Positions 36,370 to 44,131 of a DNA stretch of 64,000 nt are shown in pieces. Source of the stretch: Bifidobacterium tibiigranuli (GTDB lineage Bacteria > Actinomycetota > Actinomycetes > Actinomycetales > Bifidobacteriaceae). Both the position numbers and the translations under genes were made by a program. The DNA lies in the NCBI RefSeq assembly GCF_009371885.1, contig NZ_QLZA01000007.1, positions 124,001 to 188,000 of the forward strand, read 5' to 3'. How positions within the stretch are numbered: position 1 is the first letter of the stretch; every line of letters begins with the position of its first letter. The notes under the pieces are model-generated. The model did not search any database and was not told the DNA's origin. It worked only from the letters and a program-made list of their open reading frames with translations.

Positions 36370-36556
36370 GCGCATGCTGAAGGTCTTGATGGATGGAGTC
36401 TTAATCGGAGCCTTGCGTATGAGTGCTGCAATGCCCATGAAAAATGCTGCCCGCCGCTACATTGGAGTGCGCAACACTTCCAATAGGTTGTGTTGTAGCG
36501 GCAGACAGCACGTCAGAATAACCGATCGCAAGGGTTTTCTTGACAGTTATGGATGA
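36362..36556 (+). pseudogene. Truncated hipA remnant
   Basis: Starts 8 bp inside the HTH gene (ATG 36362), the usual hipBA overlap. The first ~20 residues (MLKVLMDGVLIGALRM) resemble the beginning of HipA kinases. Similarity stops there; the remaining ~40 residues are encoded by a hairpin element (36445-36510) and are not HipA-like. No further HipA kinase motifs occur before deoC, so the toxin is lost. Confidence 0.7.
36445..36510. repeat. Palindromic element at the hipA breakpoint
   Basis: TGCTG...GCCGCTACA (36445-36461) pairs with TGTAGCGGC...CAGCA, and an inner TTGGAGTG/CACTTCCAA hairpin fills the middle. It begins where HipA similarity is lost, suggesting insertion of this element. Confidence 0.7.
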
Positions 36557-36683
36557 ATCAGGCACCCAGAACCGCCAAGATGTCCATAATGGCGAAGTCG
36601 TTGGGAATGTCGTAAGCAGCTCATAGCAATGAAGCTATGCGCAACAGCCCGTAACAACGAAATCCCACGGGCTCAGCTCACTA

Positions 36684-37415
36684 TCAGAGATTTTTTGCCT
36701 CTTCCGCGCTCATGCCGAGCACGACAGGGGTCGACTTGTAACCGACACCCATGCGGTCGATACCCATGTCAATCAGTTCGTAGAAATGTTCCTTGGTGCG
36801 GATGGCGCCGGAACCTTTCACCTTGATTTGCCCGTCTGCAGCATCCTGCATGGCTTTGACGACCTCGACTGTTGCGCCGACGCTTTTGCCGCCTGTGAAG
36901 AAGCCAGTTGATGATTTGATGAAATCGGCACCTGCCTCGACGGCGCAGCGTGTGCCGTCCTTGATCTGATCGATCGTCAGGGAGTCGGTCTCGATGATAA
37001 CCTTCACGTTGGTGCCATGCGTATGGCAGACTTCGACCACTGGCTTGAGGTCTTCGACGACTTCGCTGTGCAGCCCGGAACGCAGCCAGCCGTAGTTAGC
37101 TACGATATCGAGGTCTTCGATGTCATACTGTGCGCAGTATTCCTCGGCCAGCAGCGCCTTGCCGTGCGTCGCAGCCAGACCGAACGGGAAGTCGCATACG
37201 ACACACAGGCCGGTGTCGGTACCCTTGATCATCGGTGCCACGATAGCCATCGATGAAGGATTGATACAGATGGTCTTGCATCCGTAATCAATGCCTTCCT
37301 GAGTCCACTTCTTGATTTCGGCAACCGTAAATTCCGGCTTCAGCACAGATTGATCGATATAGCGGGCAAGCTCCCGCTCGGACATCTGAGCAGCTTTCTT
37401 CGTGGTTTCCATCAT
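36684..37415 (-). CDS. deoC: Deoxyribose-phosphate aldolase
   Basis: 243 residues. Cleaves 2-deoxyribose-5-phosphate to glyceraldehyde-3-phosphate and acetaldehyde in deoxynucleoside catabolism. The Schiff-base lysine lies in DFIKSSTGF; IKVKGSGAIRT supplies the second conserved lysine. N-terminal YIDQSVLKPEFTVAEI and VCDFPFG fit the class. ATG 37415 with GAAAGGAACC ahead. Divergent from a GntR regulator, with two candidate operators between them, so probably induced by a deoxyribose or nucleoside signal. Confidence 0.96.
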   Translation of the reverse strand: MMETTKKAAQMSERELARYIDQSVLKPEFTVAEIKKWTQEGIDYGCKTICINPSSMAIVAPMIKGTDTGLCVVCDFPFGLAATHGKALLAEEYCAQYDIEDLDIVANYGWLRSGLHSEVVEDLKPVVEVCHTHGTNVKVIIETDSLTIDQIKDGTRCAVEAGADFIKSSTGFFTGGKSVGATVEVVKAMQDAADGQIKVKGSGAIRTKEHFYELIDMGIDRMGVGYKSTPVVLGMSAEEAKNL

Positions 37416-37459
37416 TGGTTCCTTTCGTGTAATTCGGTCGATTTCAGACATTGAAATCA

Positions 37460-37564
37460 GTACATTTGTATGTAATGTACCGCTCTTTTGAGCTATTTAA
37501 AGGATAGAATACGTTGTGCAGGAAAATTCTGTATTCGATTCAATAAACTTATTTGTACGGTACA
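37460..37564. promoter_or_regulatory. Candidate GntR operators between deoC and gntR
   Basis: GTACAT (37460-37465) and ATGTAC (37475-37480) form one inverted repeat; TGTAC-G-GTACA (37554-37564) forms a second, sharing the GTACA half-site. They lie in the 181-bp divergent promoter region, the first on the deoC side and the second about 30 bp from the regulator's start. Confidence 0.65.
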
Positions 37565-37596
37565 TATAGAGCAAATATGTCGTATGATGATGTTCT

Positions 37597-38385
37597 GTGA
37601 ACAACATCGCCGCCGCATTTCAAGAACCGCTGGACTCGACTTCCGACGAACCGCTGTATGCTCAGCTTGAACGCCGCATCCTACAGCTCATCGCGACAGG
37701 AGTCCTTGACGAAAACGTGCCGCTTCCCACGGAAGAGAGTCTGGTGAAGACTTTCGGGCTGTCGCGTGCGACGGTGAGGCGGTGCTTCAAGGATCTTGTG
37801 GACGCTGGCCATGTGCGACGGCGCCGGGGCTTGGGAACATTCGTATCACGCCAGTCGGGGCAGGCGAGCATCACCAGGTCGCTGAACTTCTCTTCCGAGA
37901 TTAGAGCTTTGAAGATGACGCCCTCGTCGCGGGTGCTGGAATTTCGTACCATCAAGTCATCGGCGTCAATCGCTCAGAACCTGCATATTGCCAAAGGCGC
38001 GAATGTATGGCGGATACGACGCGTTCGTTTGGCAGACGGCAGTCCTGTGCTGTTGACTACTTCTTTTGTTCCCACGCTGCTATGCCCGAAACTCAGCGAG
38101 CAGGATCTCGAGCACTCGCTATATTCGCGAATCACCGAGCAATCCAATGCCTTGCCAGCGCGATGCGAGGAAATCTACGACGCGGTCTGTCTGGACGAGA
38201 CCGATGCGCAGCAGCTCGATGTGCCGATAGGCTCGCCGGCCTTCCGCATACATCGGGCTTCGATGGACACCAGAAACCGGGTGTTCGAGATATCGATCAT
38301 CATCGAGCCAGCCTCCAAACATCGATTCAAAGTTTCGACTGACATCGACGAGGTTCATTTCGAGAAGATATTCGACATGGGCTGA
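37597..38385 (+). CDS. GntR-family transcriptional regulator (HutC/UTRA type)
   Basis: 262 residues. N-terminal winged helix (PLYAQLERRILQLIATGVL, then LVKTFGLSRATVRRCFKDLV, residues ~18-75) and a C-terminal UTRA effector domain ending SIIIEPASKHRFKVSTDI. The UTRA subgroup senses sugars or other small metabolites. GTG start at 37597. It is divergent from deoC, with candidate operators in between, and probably controls deoC. Confidence 0.9.
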   Translation: MNNIAAAFQEPLDSTSDEPLYAQLERRILQLIATGVLDENVPLPTEESLVKTFGLSRATVRRCFKDLVDAGHVRRRRGLGTFVSRQSGQASITRSLNFSSEIRALKMTPSSRVLEFRTIKSSASIAQNLHIAKGANVWRIRRVRLADGSPVLLTTSFVPTLLCPKLSEQDLEHSLYSRITEQSNALPARCEEIYDAVCLDETDAQQLDVPIGSPAFRIHRASMDTRNRVFEISIIIEPASKHRFKVSTDIDEVHFEKIFDMG

Positions 38386-38435
38386 GAATCTATGCTGCTG
38401 ATTCCGGTGTGGCTTCTTTGCAGCAGTCGTTGTGC

Positions 38436-39395
38436 TTACGCGAATTGAGGGTTCGCCGCACGAGGCACGCTGATGCCGGATCGTTTTATGCATTGCGCAG
38501 CACGCAGCACCGCGCTGGGAACATCGATATGCGCGATGTAATTCTTGCCGTTCGGTCCGTATCCATTGGGGCTGTCGACCAGCCGCTCAATTTCCCCTAA
38601 CAACAGTTCCGCGTATTTGGGCATATTCCACATTCCCGGAATGGCCTGAGTGAAGGTGAGCCCACTTGCATCGGGCAAATCTGCGTTGGGGGAACTCGCC
38701 TTGGGAATATCTACGCTAGAGACGTCCATGCTGCAAATGCCTGCACGAGGAATGTCCGCATCAGGAATGGTGTTCTGCTCAATTACAGTCGCCTCGTATG
38801 CGGCGTAATTCACTATCGCGGCATCGGGCGCAAATTTCTTCATTCCGGCAGCCATCCTGTGCTGCATAGTGGCATCTTGGACCAGAATCATGGAATCGTG
38901 CGCGACGTGTTCGCGTTCCAACAAATCAAGCAGATATGTGATGTTATTGCCGCAATTCGTCGATTCGATTTCCAACCAATCGGCATGTATGCCGTATCGC
39001 TGACTGAGATAATTCTGAAATATTCGAGCCTCAGGCAATCCGTCCGTTTCGACGTGAGGAAAGAGTTCGCGCATGGTCGCTCGCAGGGCCTCGGTCGTAT
39101 GCCCTGCGCCGCCGACGATAATGTAGTTGCGCGCCATATGCTTCGTGATACCTTCGGCAAGCACGTCGCCGCCTACGACGATGCTGCCGCCGAACAGCAC
39201 CATGATGTCGGCCTGATCGAAGCCAAAAGCAGTGTGAAGTTGCGTATGTGAAAGCCTGTCGATATCGCGAGGCCCACAAAAACGGCTGAGTGTGTTCATT
39301 GCCTGGGCCAAGGTGAATGTGTCGTATGACGCTGCCATATCATCAGGGTAAATCAAACCGGCGCGAGTCGCTTTCTTTCCGCTGATTTCTACCAT
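38436..39395 (-). CDS. YdcF-like (ElyC/SanA/YdcF, DUF218) protein
   Basis: 319 residues. Family motifs: ADIMVLFGGSIVVGGDVLAEG, YIIVGGAGHTTEALR, EARIFQNYLSQRYGI, ESTNCGNNITY and ILVQDATMQHRMA. E. coli YdcF binds S-adenosylmethionine; its role is unknown. Unlike typical members (~200-270 residues) it carries an inserted stretch near residues 220-255 of loosely repeated Asp/Ile/Pro units (IPDADIPRAG, VDIPKASSPNADLPDA). No signal peptide. Convergent with the GntR gene. Confidence 0.85.
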   Translation of the reverse strand: MVEISGKKATRAGLIYPDDMAASYDTFTLAQAMNTLSRFCGPRDIDRLSHTQLHTAFGFDQADIMVLFGGSIVVGGDVLAEGITKHMARNYIIVGGAGHTTEALRATMRELFPHVETDGLPEARIFQNYLSQRYGIHADWLEIESTNCGNNITYLLDLLEREHVAHDSMILVQDATMQHRMAAGMKKFAPDAAIVNYAAYEATVIEQNTIPDADIPRAGICSMDVSSVDIPKASSPNADLPDASGLTFTQAIPGMWNMPKYAELLLGEIERLVDSPNGYGPNGKNYIAHIDVPSAVLRAAQCIKRSGISVPRAANPQFA

Positions 39396-39423
39396 ACAAA
39401 GGCTATGTTGATGCGTCGTTTAT

Positions 39424-39612
39424 ACGTCGCAATTCCCGCATGATAGTGAGGGATATGCGGGAGTCGTGATGTTTGACGGCGGGGAAACGTCACGATTCCC
39501 GCATGATTACGGGGCTTGTGCGGGAATCGTGACGTTTGAACGGGTTTATACGTCACAACGCCCGCACTGGGGCCGTATTAGTGCGGGAATTGTGACGTAT
39601 GGGGAGAGAAAA
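39424..39612. repeat. Three tandem 63-bp hairpin units
   Basis: Units start at 39424, 39487 and 39550, exactly 63 bp apart. Each is a hairpin with arms of the form ACGTCACRATTCCCGCA and TGCGGGAATYGTGACGT and a variable loop (39424-39470, 39487-39535, 39548-39600). Arms of the three units differ at several positions. They fill the gene-free stretch between the YdcF gene and the pgm terminator (39396-39692). Confidence 0.9.
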
Positions 39613-39692
39613 TGGCAGAGTGTGCGGAATGGGGGATGAGCAGAGGAGCAAGCGTAAGGATTGGAAGGAACGCAAGGAGCAAGGGCGCGAAT

Positions 39693-39745
39693 TACAAAAA
39701 GAGGCGGTGTGGCTGTCGAGAATGACAGTCACACCGCCTCTTTGC
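39693..39745 (-). terminator. Intrinsic terminator downstream of pgm
   Basis: AAAGAGGCGGTGTGGCTGTC (39698-39717) pairs with 39724-39743 except for one G-T pair. On the minus strand it is followed by TTTTTGTAATT. It lies after the dispersed element in the pgm 3' region, so the element should be part of the pgm transcript. Confidence 0.85.
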
Positions 39746-39760
39746 CGAGAAGGTTAACTT

Positions 39761-39938
39761 CTTCGCGACCTTGGCGGTCGCTCACCTCGGAACCGCAATT
39801 AAGGGGCTTCGCCATTTGCATTTGCTGCGCCGCTCGATACGGAGCGGCTTCGCCCTCGGCTATTCGACGGCGCACTATGCCGCCTCTTAACGCCTCGGCT
39901 ACGGAAAGCCCACAGGGCTTTCCGCTTTACGGCTCAGC
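39761..39938. repeat. 178-bp dispersed structured element, copy 2
   Basis: Ungapped partner of 33923-34100. Stems GCGACC/GGTCGC (39765-39781), GCCGCT/AGCGGC, and CGGAAAGCCC/GGGCTTTCCG (39902-39924). Positioned between the pgm stop and its terminator, it would be transcribed in the pgm 3' untranslated region on the minus strand. A reading frame through it exists but is not conserved in its stems. Confidence 0.85.
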
Positions 39939-39947
39939 AGCTAGCAG

Positions 39948-41621
39948 TTACGCAAGCGCCTTGTCCACGACTACGGTGGCCTCTTCGAGGACCTTGTCGA
40001 GCGCCTCGGGGGATTCGAAGGACTCGGCGTAGACCTTGTAGATGTTCTCGGTGCCGGAGGGGCGGGCAGCGAACCAGTTGTCCTTGGTCGTCACCTTGAG
40101 GCCGCCGATGGGGGCGTTGTTGCCAGACGCTACAGTCAGTTTGGCGGTGATGTCCTCGCCGGCCAGCGTGGTGGCGGTCACGTCGTCGCCGTTGAGACCC
40201 GCGAACTTTTGCTTCTGCTCAAGCGTGGTCGGCGTGTCGACGCGCTTGTACCAGCTCTCGCCGAAGCGCTCGACCTGCGCCTGATGCAGCTGGGCCGGGT
40301 TCTTGCCGGTGCGCGCGGTGATTTCGGCCGCCAGCAAATCGGGGATGAGCCCGTCCTTGTCGGTCGTCCACACGTGGCCGTCCTTGCGCAGGAAGCTCAT
40401 GCCAGAGCTCTCCTCGCCGCCGAAGGCGACTTCGCCGGAGAACAGCGGATCCACGAACCACTTGAAGCCGACCGGCACTTCGACCAGCTTTGCGCCGATC
40501 GACGCGGCGACGCGGTCGATGAGGCTCGACGAGACCAGCGTCTTGCCGATGCCGGCGCCCTTGGGCCAATTCGGGCGATTGCCGCTGAACAGGTACTCGA
40601 CGCAGACGGCGATGTAGTGGTTCGGGTTCATGACGCCCCAGTTCGGACACACGATGCCGTGGCGGTCCGCATCCGGATCGGTGCCGCCGACCAGATCGTA
40701 CTTGTCCCACGCGCCGGCGTTCAGCTCATCCACCAGGCCCTTCATGGCATAGGGGGAGCTGGGATCGATGCGGATCTTGCCGTCGTGGTCGATGGTCATG
40801 AAGCGCCAGGTCGGGTCGACCTCAGGGCGGATCACACCGATGCTCAGATCGTATTTTTCGTTGATAAGCGGCCAGTAGTTCACCGAAGCGCCGCCCAGCG
40901 GGTCGATGCCCAGGCGCACGCCGGAGGAGCGGATCACATCGAAGTCGATGACATCGCCCAAGTCGGAGACGTAGTGATCGCGGTAATCGAAGCGCTCAAC
41001 CAGGTCTGAGGCGATGGCCTGCTCGTACGGCACGCGCTTGACCGACTGGTAGTCGCCCAGCAGCTCGTTGGCGCGGTTGGCGATGCGCTCGGTCACGTCG
41101 GCCGGAGCGGGGCCGCCGGTGACGGGATCGTACTTGAAGCCGCCGTCGGTGGGCGGGTTGTGCGACGGGGTGACGACGATGCCATCAGCCAGGCCTTCGC
41201 CGGTGAAGCGCTGCGTGCCGTCCTGCGCATGGTTGTGGGTCAGAATGGCCTGCGAGATCACCGGGGTCGGCACGACGTCGTCGCGCGAGTCGATGCGCAC
41301 ATGCACGCCGTTGGCGGCCAGCACCTCGATAGCGGTCTTCTGCGCCGGGTCGGAAAGCGCATGCGTGTCTCGGCCGATGTACAGCGGCCCGGTGACCCCG
41401 GCGGCCTTGCGGTATTCGGCGATGGCCTGGGAGATGGCCACGATATGGGCTTCGTTGAAGGAGGTCTTCAACGAGGAGCCGCGGTGCCCGGAGGTGCCGA
41501 AGGAGACACGCTGCTCGGGGTTCGCGGGGTCGGGGATGCAGTCGTAATACTTGCCGACGACTTCATCAACATTGATTAGATCAGCTGGGGTGGCGGGCAT
41601 GCCCGCATTTTTTGCAACCAT
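39948..41621 (-). CDS. pgm: Phosphoglucomutase (alpha-D-glucose phosphate-specific)
   Basis: 557 residues. Interconverts glucose-1-phosphate and glucose-6-phosphate. Phosphoserine loop FGTSGHRGSSLK, metal-binding GGTDPDADRHGI, sugar-binding VAFGGEESSGMSFLR and the C-terminal RPSGTENIYKVYAESF are all present. Essential for galactose and glycogen metabolism and for sugar-nucleotide supply in bifidobacteria. The start at 41621 fits family length. Monocistronic between the PTS locus upstream and the structured 3' region. Confidence 0.97.
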   Translation of the reverse strand: MVAKNAGMPATPADLINVDEVVGKYYDCIPDPANPEQRVSFGTSGHRGSSLKTSFNEAHIVAISQAIAEYRKAAGVTGPLYIGRDTHALSDPAQKTAIEVLAANGVHVRIDSRDDVVPTPVISQAILTHNHAQDGTQRFTGEGLADGIVVTPSHNPPTDGGFKYDPVTGGPAPADVTERIANRANELLGDYQSVKRVPYEQAIASDLVERFDYRDHYVSDLGDVIDFDVIRSSGVRLGIDPLGGASVNYWPLINEKYDLSIGVIRPEVDPTWRFMTIDHDGKIRIDPSSPYAMKGLVDELNAGAWDKYDLVGGTDPDADRHGIVCPNWGVMNPNHYIAVCVEYLFSGNRPNWPKGAGIGKTLVSSSLIDRVAASIGAKLVEVPVGFKWFVDPLFSGEVAFGGEESSGMSFLRKDGHVWTTDKDGLIPDLLAAEITARTGKNPAQLHQAQVERFGESWYKRVDTPTTLEQKQKFAGLNGDDVTATTLAGEDITAKLTVASGNNAPIGGLKVTTKDNWFAARPSGTENIYKVYAESFESPEALDKVLEEATVVVDKALA

Positions 41622-41758
41622 GCCACCATTGTGCCACGACGCCGCGCCTTATTGGGAACAATTGCAGATAATTAAGCGTCGCGTATCCTGATTTTCGCCT
41701 TCCCGACACTCGTGTGTCATCCTTATGACGTCCTTGCTTCCCGCGACATGCAAACGCT

Positions 41759-41787
41759 TTGACTTCTTGCGACCGAGGTCGTACGCT
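41759..41787 (+). promoter_or_regulatory. Predicted promoter of the PTS operon
   Basis: TTGACT (41759-41764), 17-bp spacer, TACGCT (41782-41787). A start near 41794 would place the antiterminator element at +13. Confidence 0.55.
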
Positions 41788-41806
41788 GGTGTCGATTTAA
41801 TTGCAG

Positions 41807-41836
41807 GGTTGCAAGTCGCAATGAAGACGCAAGACC
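41807..41836 (+). promoter_or_regulatory. RAT-like antiterminator element (LicT/BglG target)
   Basis: 30-nt element: GG pairs with CC, TTGC with GCAA (GA bulge on the 3' side), and GTC with GAC around an 8-base loop, the layout of a ribonucleic antiterminator. Its 3' end overlaps the first bases of the terminator that follows, so only one structure can form. Confidence 0.75.
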
Positions 41837-41878
41837 TGAGATAGCGGAGGCATACGTGCCGCATATCTCAGGTCTTTA
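41831..41878 (+). terminator. Conditional terminator in the PTS leader
   Basis: AGACCTGAGAT (41832-41842) pairs with ATCTCAGGTCT (41865-41875), extended by an inner GCGG/CCGC with one bulge, followed by TTTAGTTGTT. The stem begins inside the RAT element. Confidence 0.85.
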
Positions 41879-41941
41879 GTTGTTATGGCCCTTGCACTGC
41901 AAGCAAGTCAAGGTCTATAGACAAGAGAAAAGGAGGCAATG

Positions 41942-44104
41942 ATGGCTAACTCAACACGAGCGTCGGAGATCATCTCCGCAATCGGCGGCGCGGACAATGT
42001 AAAGACGCTGACACACTGCGCCACACGACTGCGTTTCGAGCTGTTCGATGCCGACAAGGTCGATCAGAAGCGCATGGAGAGCATCAAGGGCGTGCTGGGG
42101 GCGGTTCCGCAGGCCGGCAACCGCTATCAGGTCGTCATCGGTGGCGCAGTGGCCACGGTGTACGAAGAGGTTATCGCGCTGCCGGAGATGGCAGGGCGCG
42201 CCCAAGGCACCGTTGAGGCCGATGAAGGCATGTCGAATGCCGACGTCAAGGCCGAAGCCCATGCCAAGGGCAAGAGCAAGAACGGATGGGTGAACTCCTT
42301 CTTCGAGTACCTGGCCGATTCCTTCCGCCCGATCCTCGGCGTGCTGCTCGGCGCGTCGCTGATCATCGCATTGGTGAACCTGCTCATCTCGATTCACGTC
42401 ATCAGCGGGTCCGAGGCTACTACGGGCCTGGTGTTCGTGGAGGCTATCTGGAAGGGCGTGTTCTACTTCCTGCCCATCATGATCGCCTACAACGCATCCA
42501 AGAAGCTCAAGGTCGATCCCTGGCTCGGCGGTGCCATCATGGGCATGCTCATGACCCCGCAGTTCATGAGCATGTTCGATGAGAAGGGCCACGGCGTCGA
42601 CATCAAGGCCGTTTCGGCTATTCGCGGCGTGGACCTTACGTCTCTGCAGGGATGGCATGACGCCGTCACCTGCGTACCGAACCAGGCGCTGGGCACTCAG
42701 ATGTGCACGGCTAAGGTCTTCGGCCTGCCGATGGTGCTCAATGACTACAGCGGCAACGTGTTCGTCCCGCTGCTCATGGCTGCCGTGCTGGCGCTGGTTT
42801 ACAAGGGCCTGAACAAGATCATCCCCGAGAGCGTGCAGATCGTCTTCGTGCCCTTCCTGTGCATGGTGATCGTCGGTGCGCTGACTGCGTACCTCATCGG
42901 CCCGCTCGGCGTCTTCGCCGGCAACTACCTCGGCATCGGACTGGCATTCCTGAACAAGTACGTGCCATTCGTGCTTGCAATCATCATCCCGATGCTCTAT
43001 CCGTTCCTCGTGCCGCTCGGCCTGCATTGGCCGCTGAACGCCCTGATGCTGCTGAACCTCAACACGCTCGGCTACGACTTCATCCAGGGCCCGATGGGCA
43101 CATGGAACTTCGCATGCTTCGGCGCCACCGCCGGCGTGCTGTACCTCTCCATCCGCGACAAGGACAAGGAAATGCGCGAGGTTTCCCTCGGCGCACTGCT
43201 CGCCGGCCTGCTTGGCGGCGTGTCCGAACCTAGCCTCTACGGCATCCATCTTCGCTTCAAGAAGATCTACAGCCGCATGCTCCCCGGCTGCGCGGCCGGC
43301 GGCGTGACCATCGCCATCCTCGGCTGGCTCTTCCCCTCCGTCGTCAAGGGTGTTGCGGTCCACGGCGTGACCGCGAACGCCTTCGCCTTTACCTCGCTGC
43401 TGACCATCCCGATCTTCAGCCAGGTCTGGGTCTATGCGGTTTCCATCGCTGTAGCGTTCCTCGTCTCGATGTTCGGCATCATCATCTTCGATTACCGTAC
43501 TCCTGAGCAGAAGGAAGCCCTCAAGGCCACCCTGGCTGCTGAGGCTGCCGGAGAAGGCTCCGTCGCTGCTGCTACCGTTGCCGCTCCGGCTGTTGCTGCT
43601 GCTCCTGCCGCCGCGACTGCGACTGCAACCTCCACTGCAACCGCGGTGAAGACGACTGTCGTCGGATCCCCGGTCGCGGGTCATGTCATCTCCTTGGATG
43701 ATGCCGGCGATCCGGTGTTCGCGTCCAGGGCCCTTGGCGAAGGCGTCGGCGTGCAGCCGGCGGCCTCGACCATCGTCGCCCCGGTATCGGGCACGCTGCA
43801 GACTGTGGCCGAGACCGGCCACGCCTTCGGCATCGCAACCGCTGACGGCGTCGAGGTGCTGGTGCACGTCGGCATCGACACGGTCAAGATGAACGGTGAC
43901 GGATTCAACGTCGCCGTGGCGAAGGGCCAGAGCGTTAACGCGGGCGATACGTTGGCGACCGTGGACTTTGATAAGGTCACGAAGGCAGGATTCAGCACCA
44001 CGACGCTCGTCACCGTGCTGAACACCGCTGAACTCGGCAGCGTCACCCCGCAGCCGGGCAAGGACGTCCAGGCGGGCGATCCTGTGCTGGATATCGTGCG
44101 CTAA
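41942..44104 (+). CDS. PTS EIIBCA transporter (glucose/beta-glucoside family)
   Basis: 720 residues in the order EIIB, EIIC, EIIA. Phosphocysteine Cys26 lies in LTHCATRLRF. The EIIC membrane domain spans ~100-490 (GGVSEPSLYGIHLRFKK is conserved). An Ala/Thr-rich linker (~530-560) joins EIIA, whose active-site motif is LVHVGIDTVKMNG. The protein imports and phosphorylates a sugar with PEP-derived phosphate. Bifidobacteria commonly have a single glucose-type system with this layout beside an antiterminator gene; whether glucose or a beta-glucoside is the substrate is not decided by sequence. The second ATG (41942) is better spaced from AGGAGG than that at 41939. Confidence 0.92.
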   Translation: MANSTRASEIISAIGGADNVKTLTHCATRLRFELFDADKVDQKRMESIKGVLGAVPQAGNRYQVVIGGAVATVYEEVIALPEMAGRAQGTVEADEGMSNADVKAEAHAKGKSKNGWVNSFFEYLADSFRPILGVLLGASLIIALVNLLISIHVISGSEATTGLVFVEAIWKGVFYFLPIMIAYNASKKLKVDPWLGGAIMGMLMTPQFMSMFDEKGHGVDIKAVSAIRGVDLTSLQGWHDAVTCVPNQALGTQMCTAKVFGLPMVLNDYSGNVFVPLLMAAVLALVYKGLNKIIPESVQIVFVPFLCMVIVGALTAYLIGPLGVFAGNYLGIGLAFLNKYVPFVLAIIIPMLYPFLVPLGLHWPLNALMLLNLNTLGYDFIQGPMGTWNFACFGATAGVLYLSIRDKDKEMREVSLGALLAGLLGGVSEPSLYGIHLRFKKIYSRMLPGCAAGGVTIAILGWLFPSVVKGVAVHGVTANAFAFTSLLTIPIFSQVWVYAVSIAVAFLVSMFGIIIFDYRTPEQKEALKATLAAEAAGEGSVAAATVAAPAVAAAPAAATATATSTATAVKTTVVGSPVAGHVISLDDAGDPVFASRALGEGVGVQPAASTIVAPVSGTLQTVAETGHAFGIATADGVEVLVHVGIDTVKMNGDGFNVAVAKGQSVNAGDTLATVDFDKVTKAGFSTTTLVTVLNTAELGSVTPQPGKDVQAGDPVLDIVR

Positions 44105-44131
44105 CACGCACAGCGGTTGGAAGGAAGGTCC

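Noticed and set aside
39424..39612. Possible CRISPR array (three regular units)
   Set aside because: Units are self-complementary hairpins without unique spacers of constant length, and no cas genes are in the window.
39661..40032. A 123-codon plus-strand frame through the dispersed element copy 2
   Set aside because: The most diverged stretch is a hairpin with compensatory changes, which fits structure and not protein conservation. The equivalent frame in copy 1 is not a gene either.
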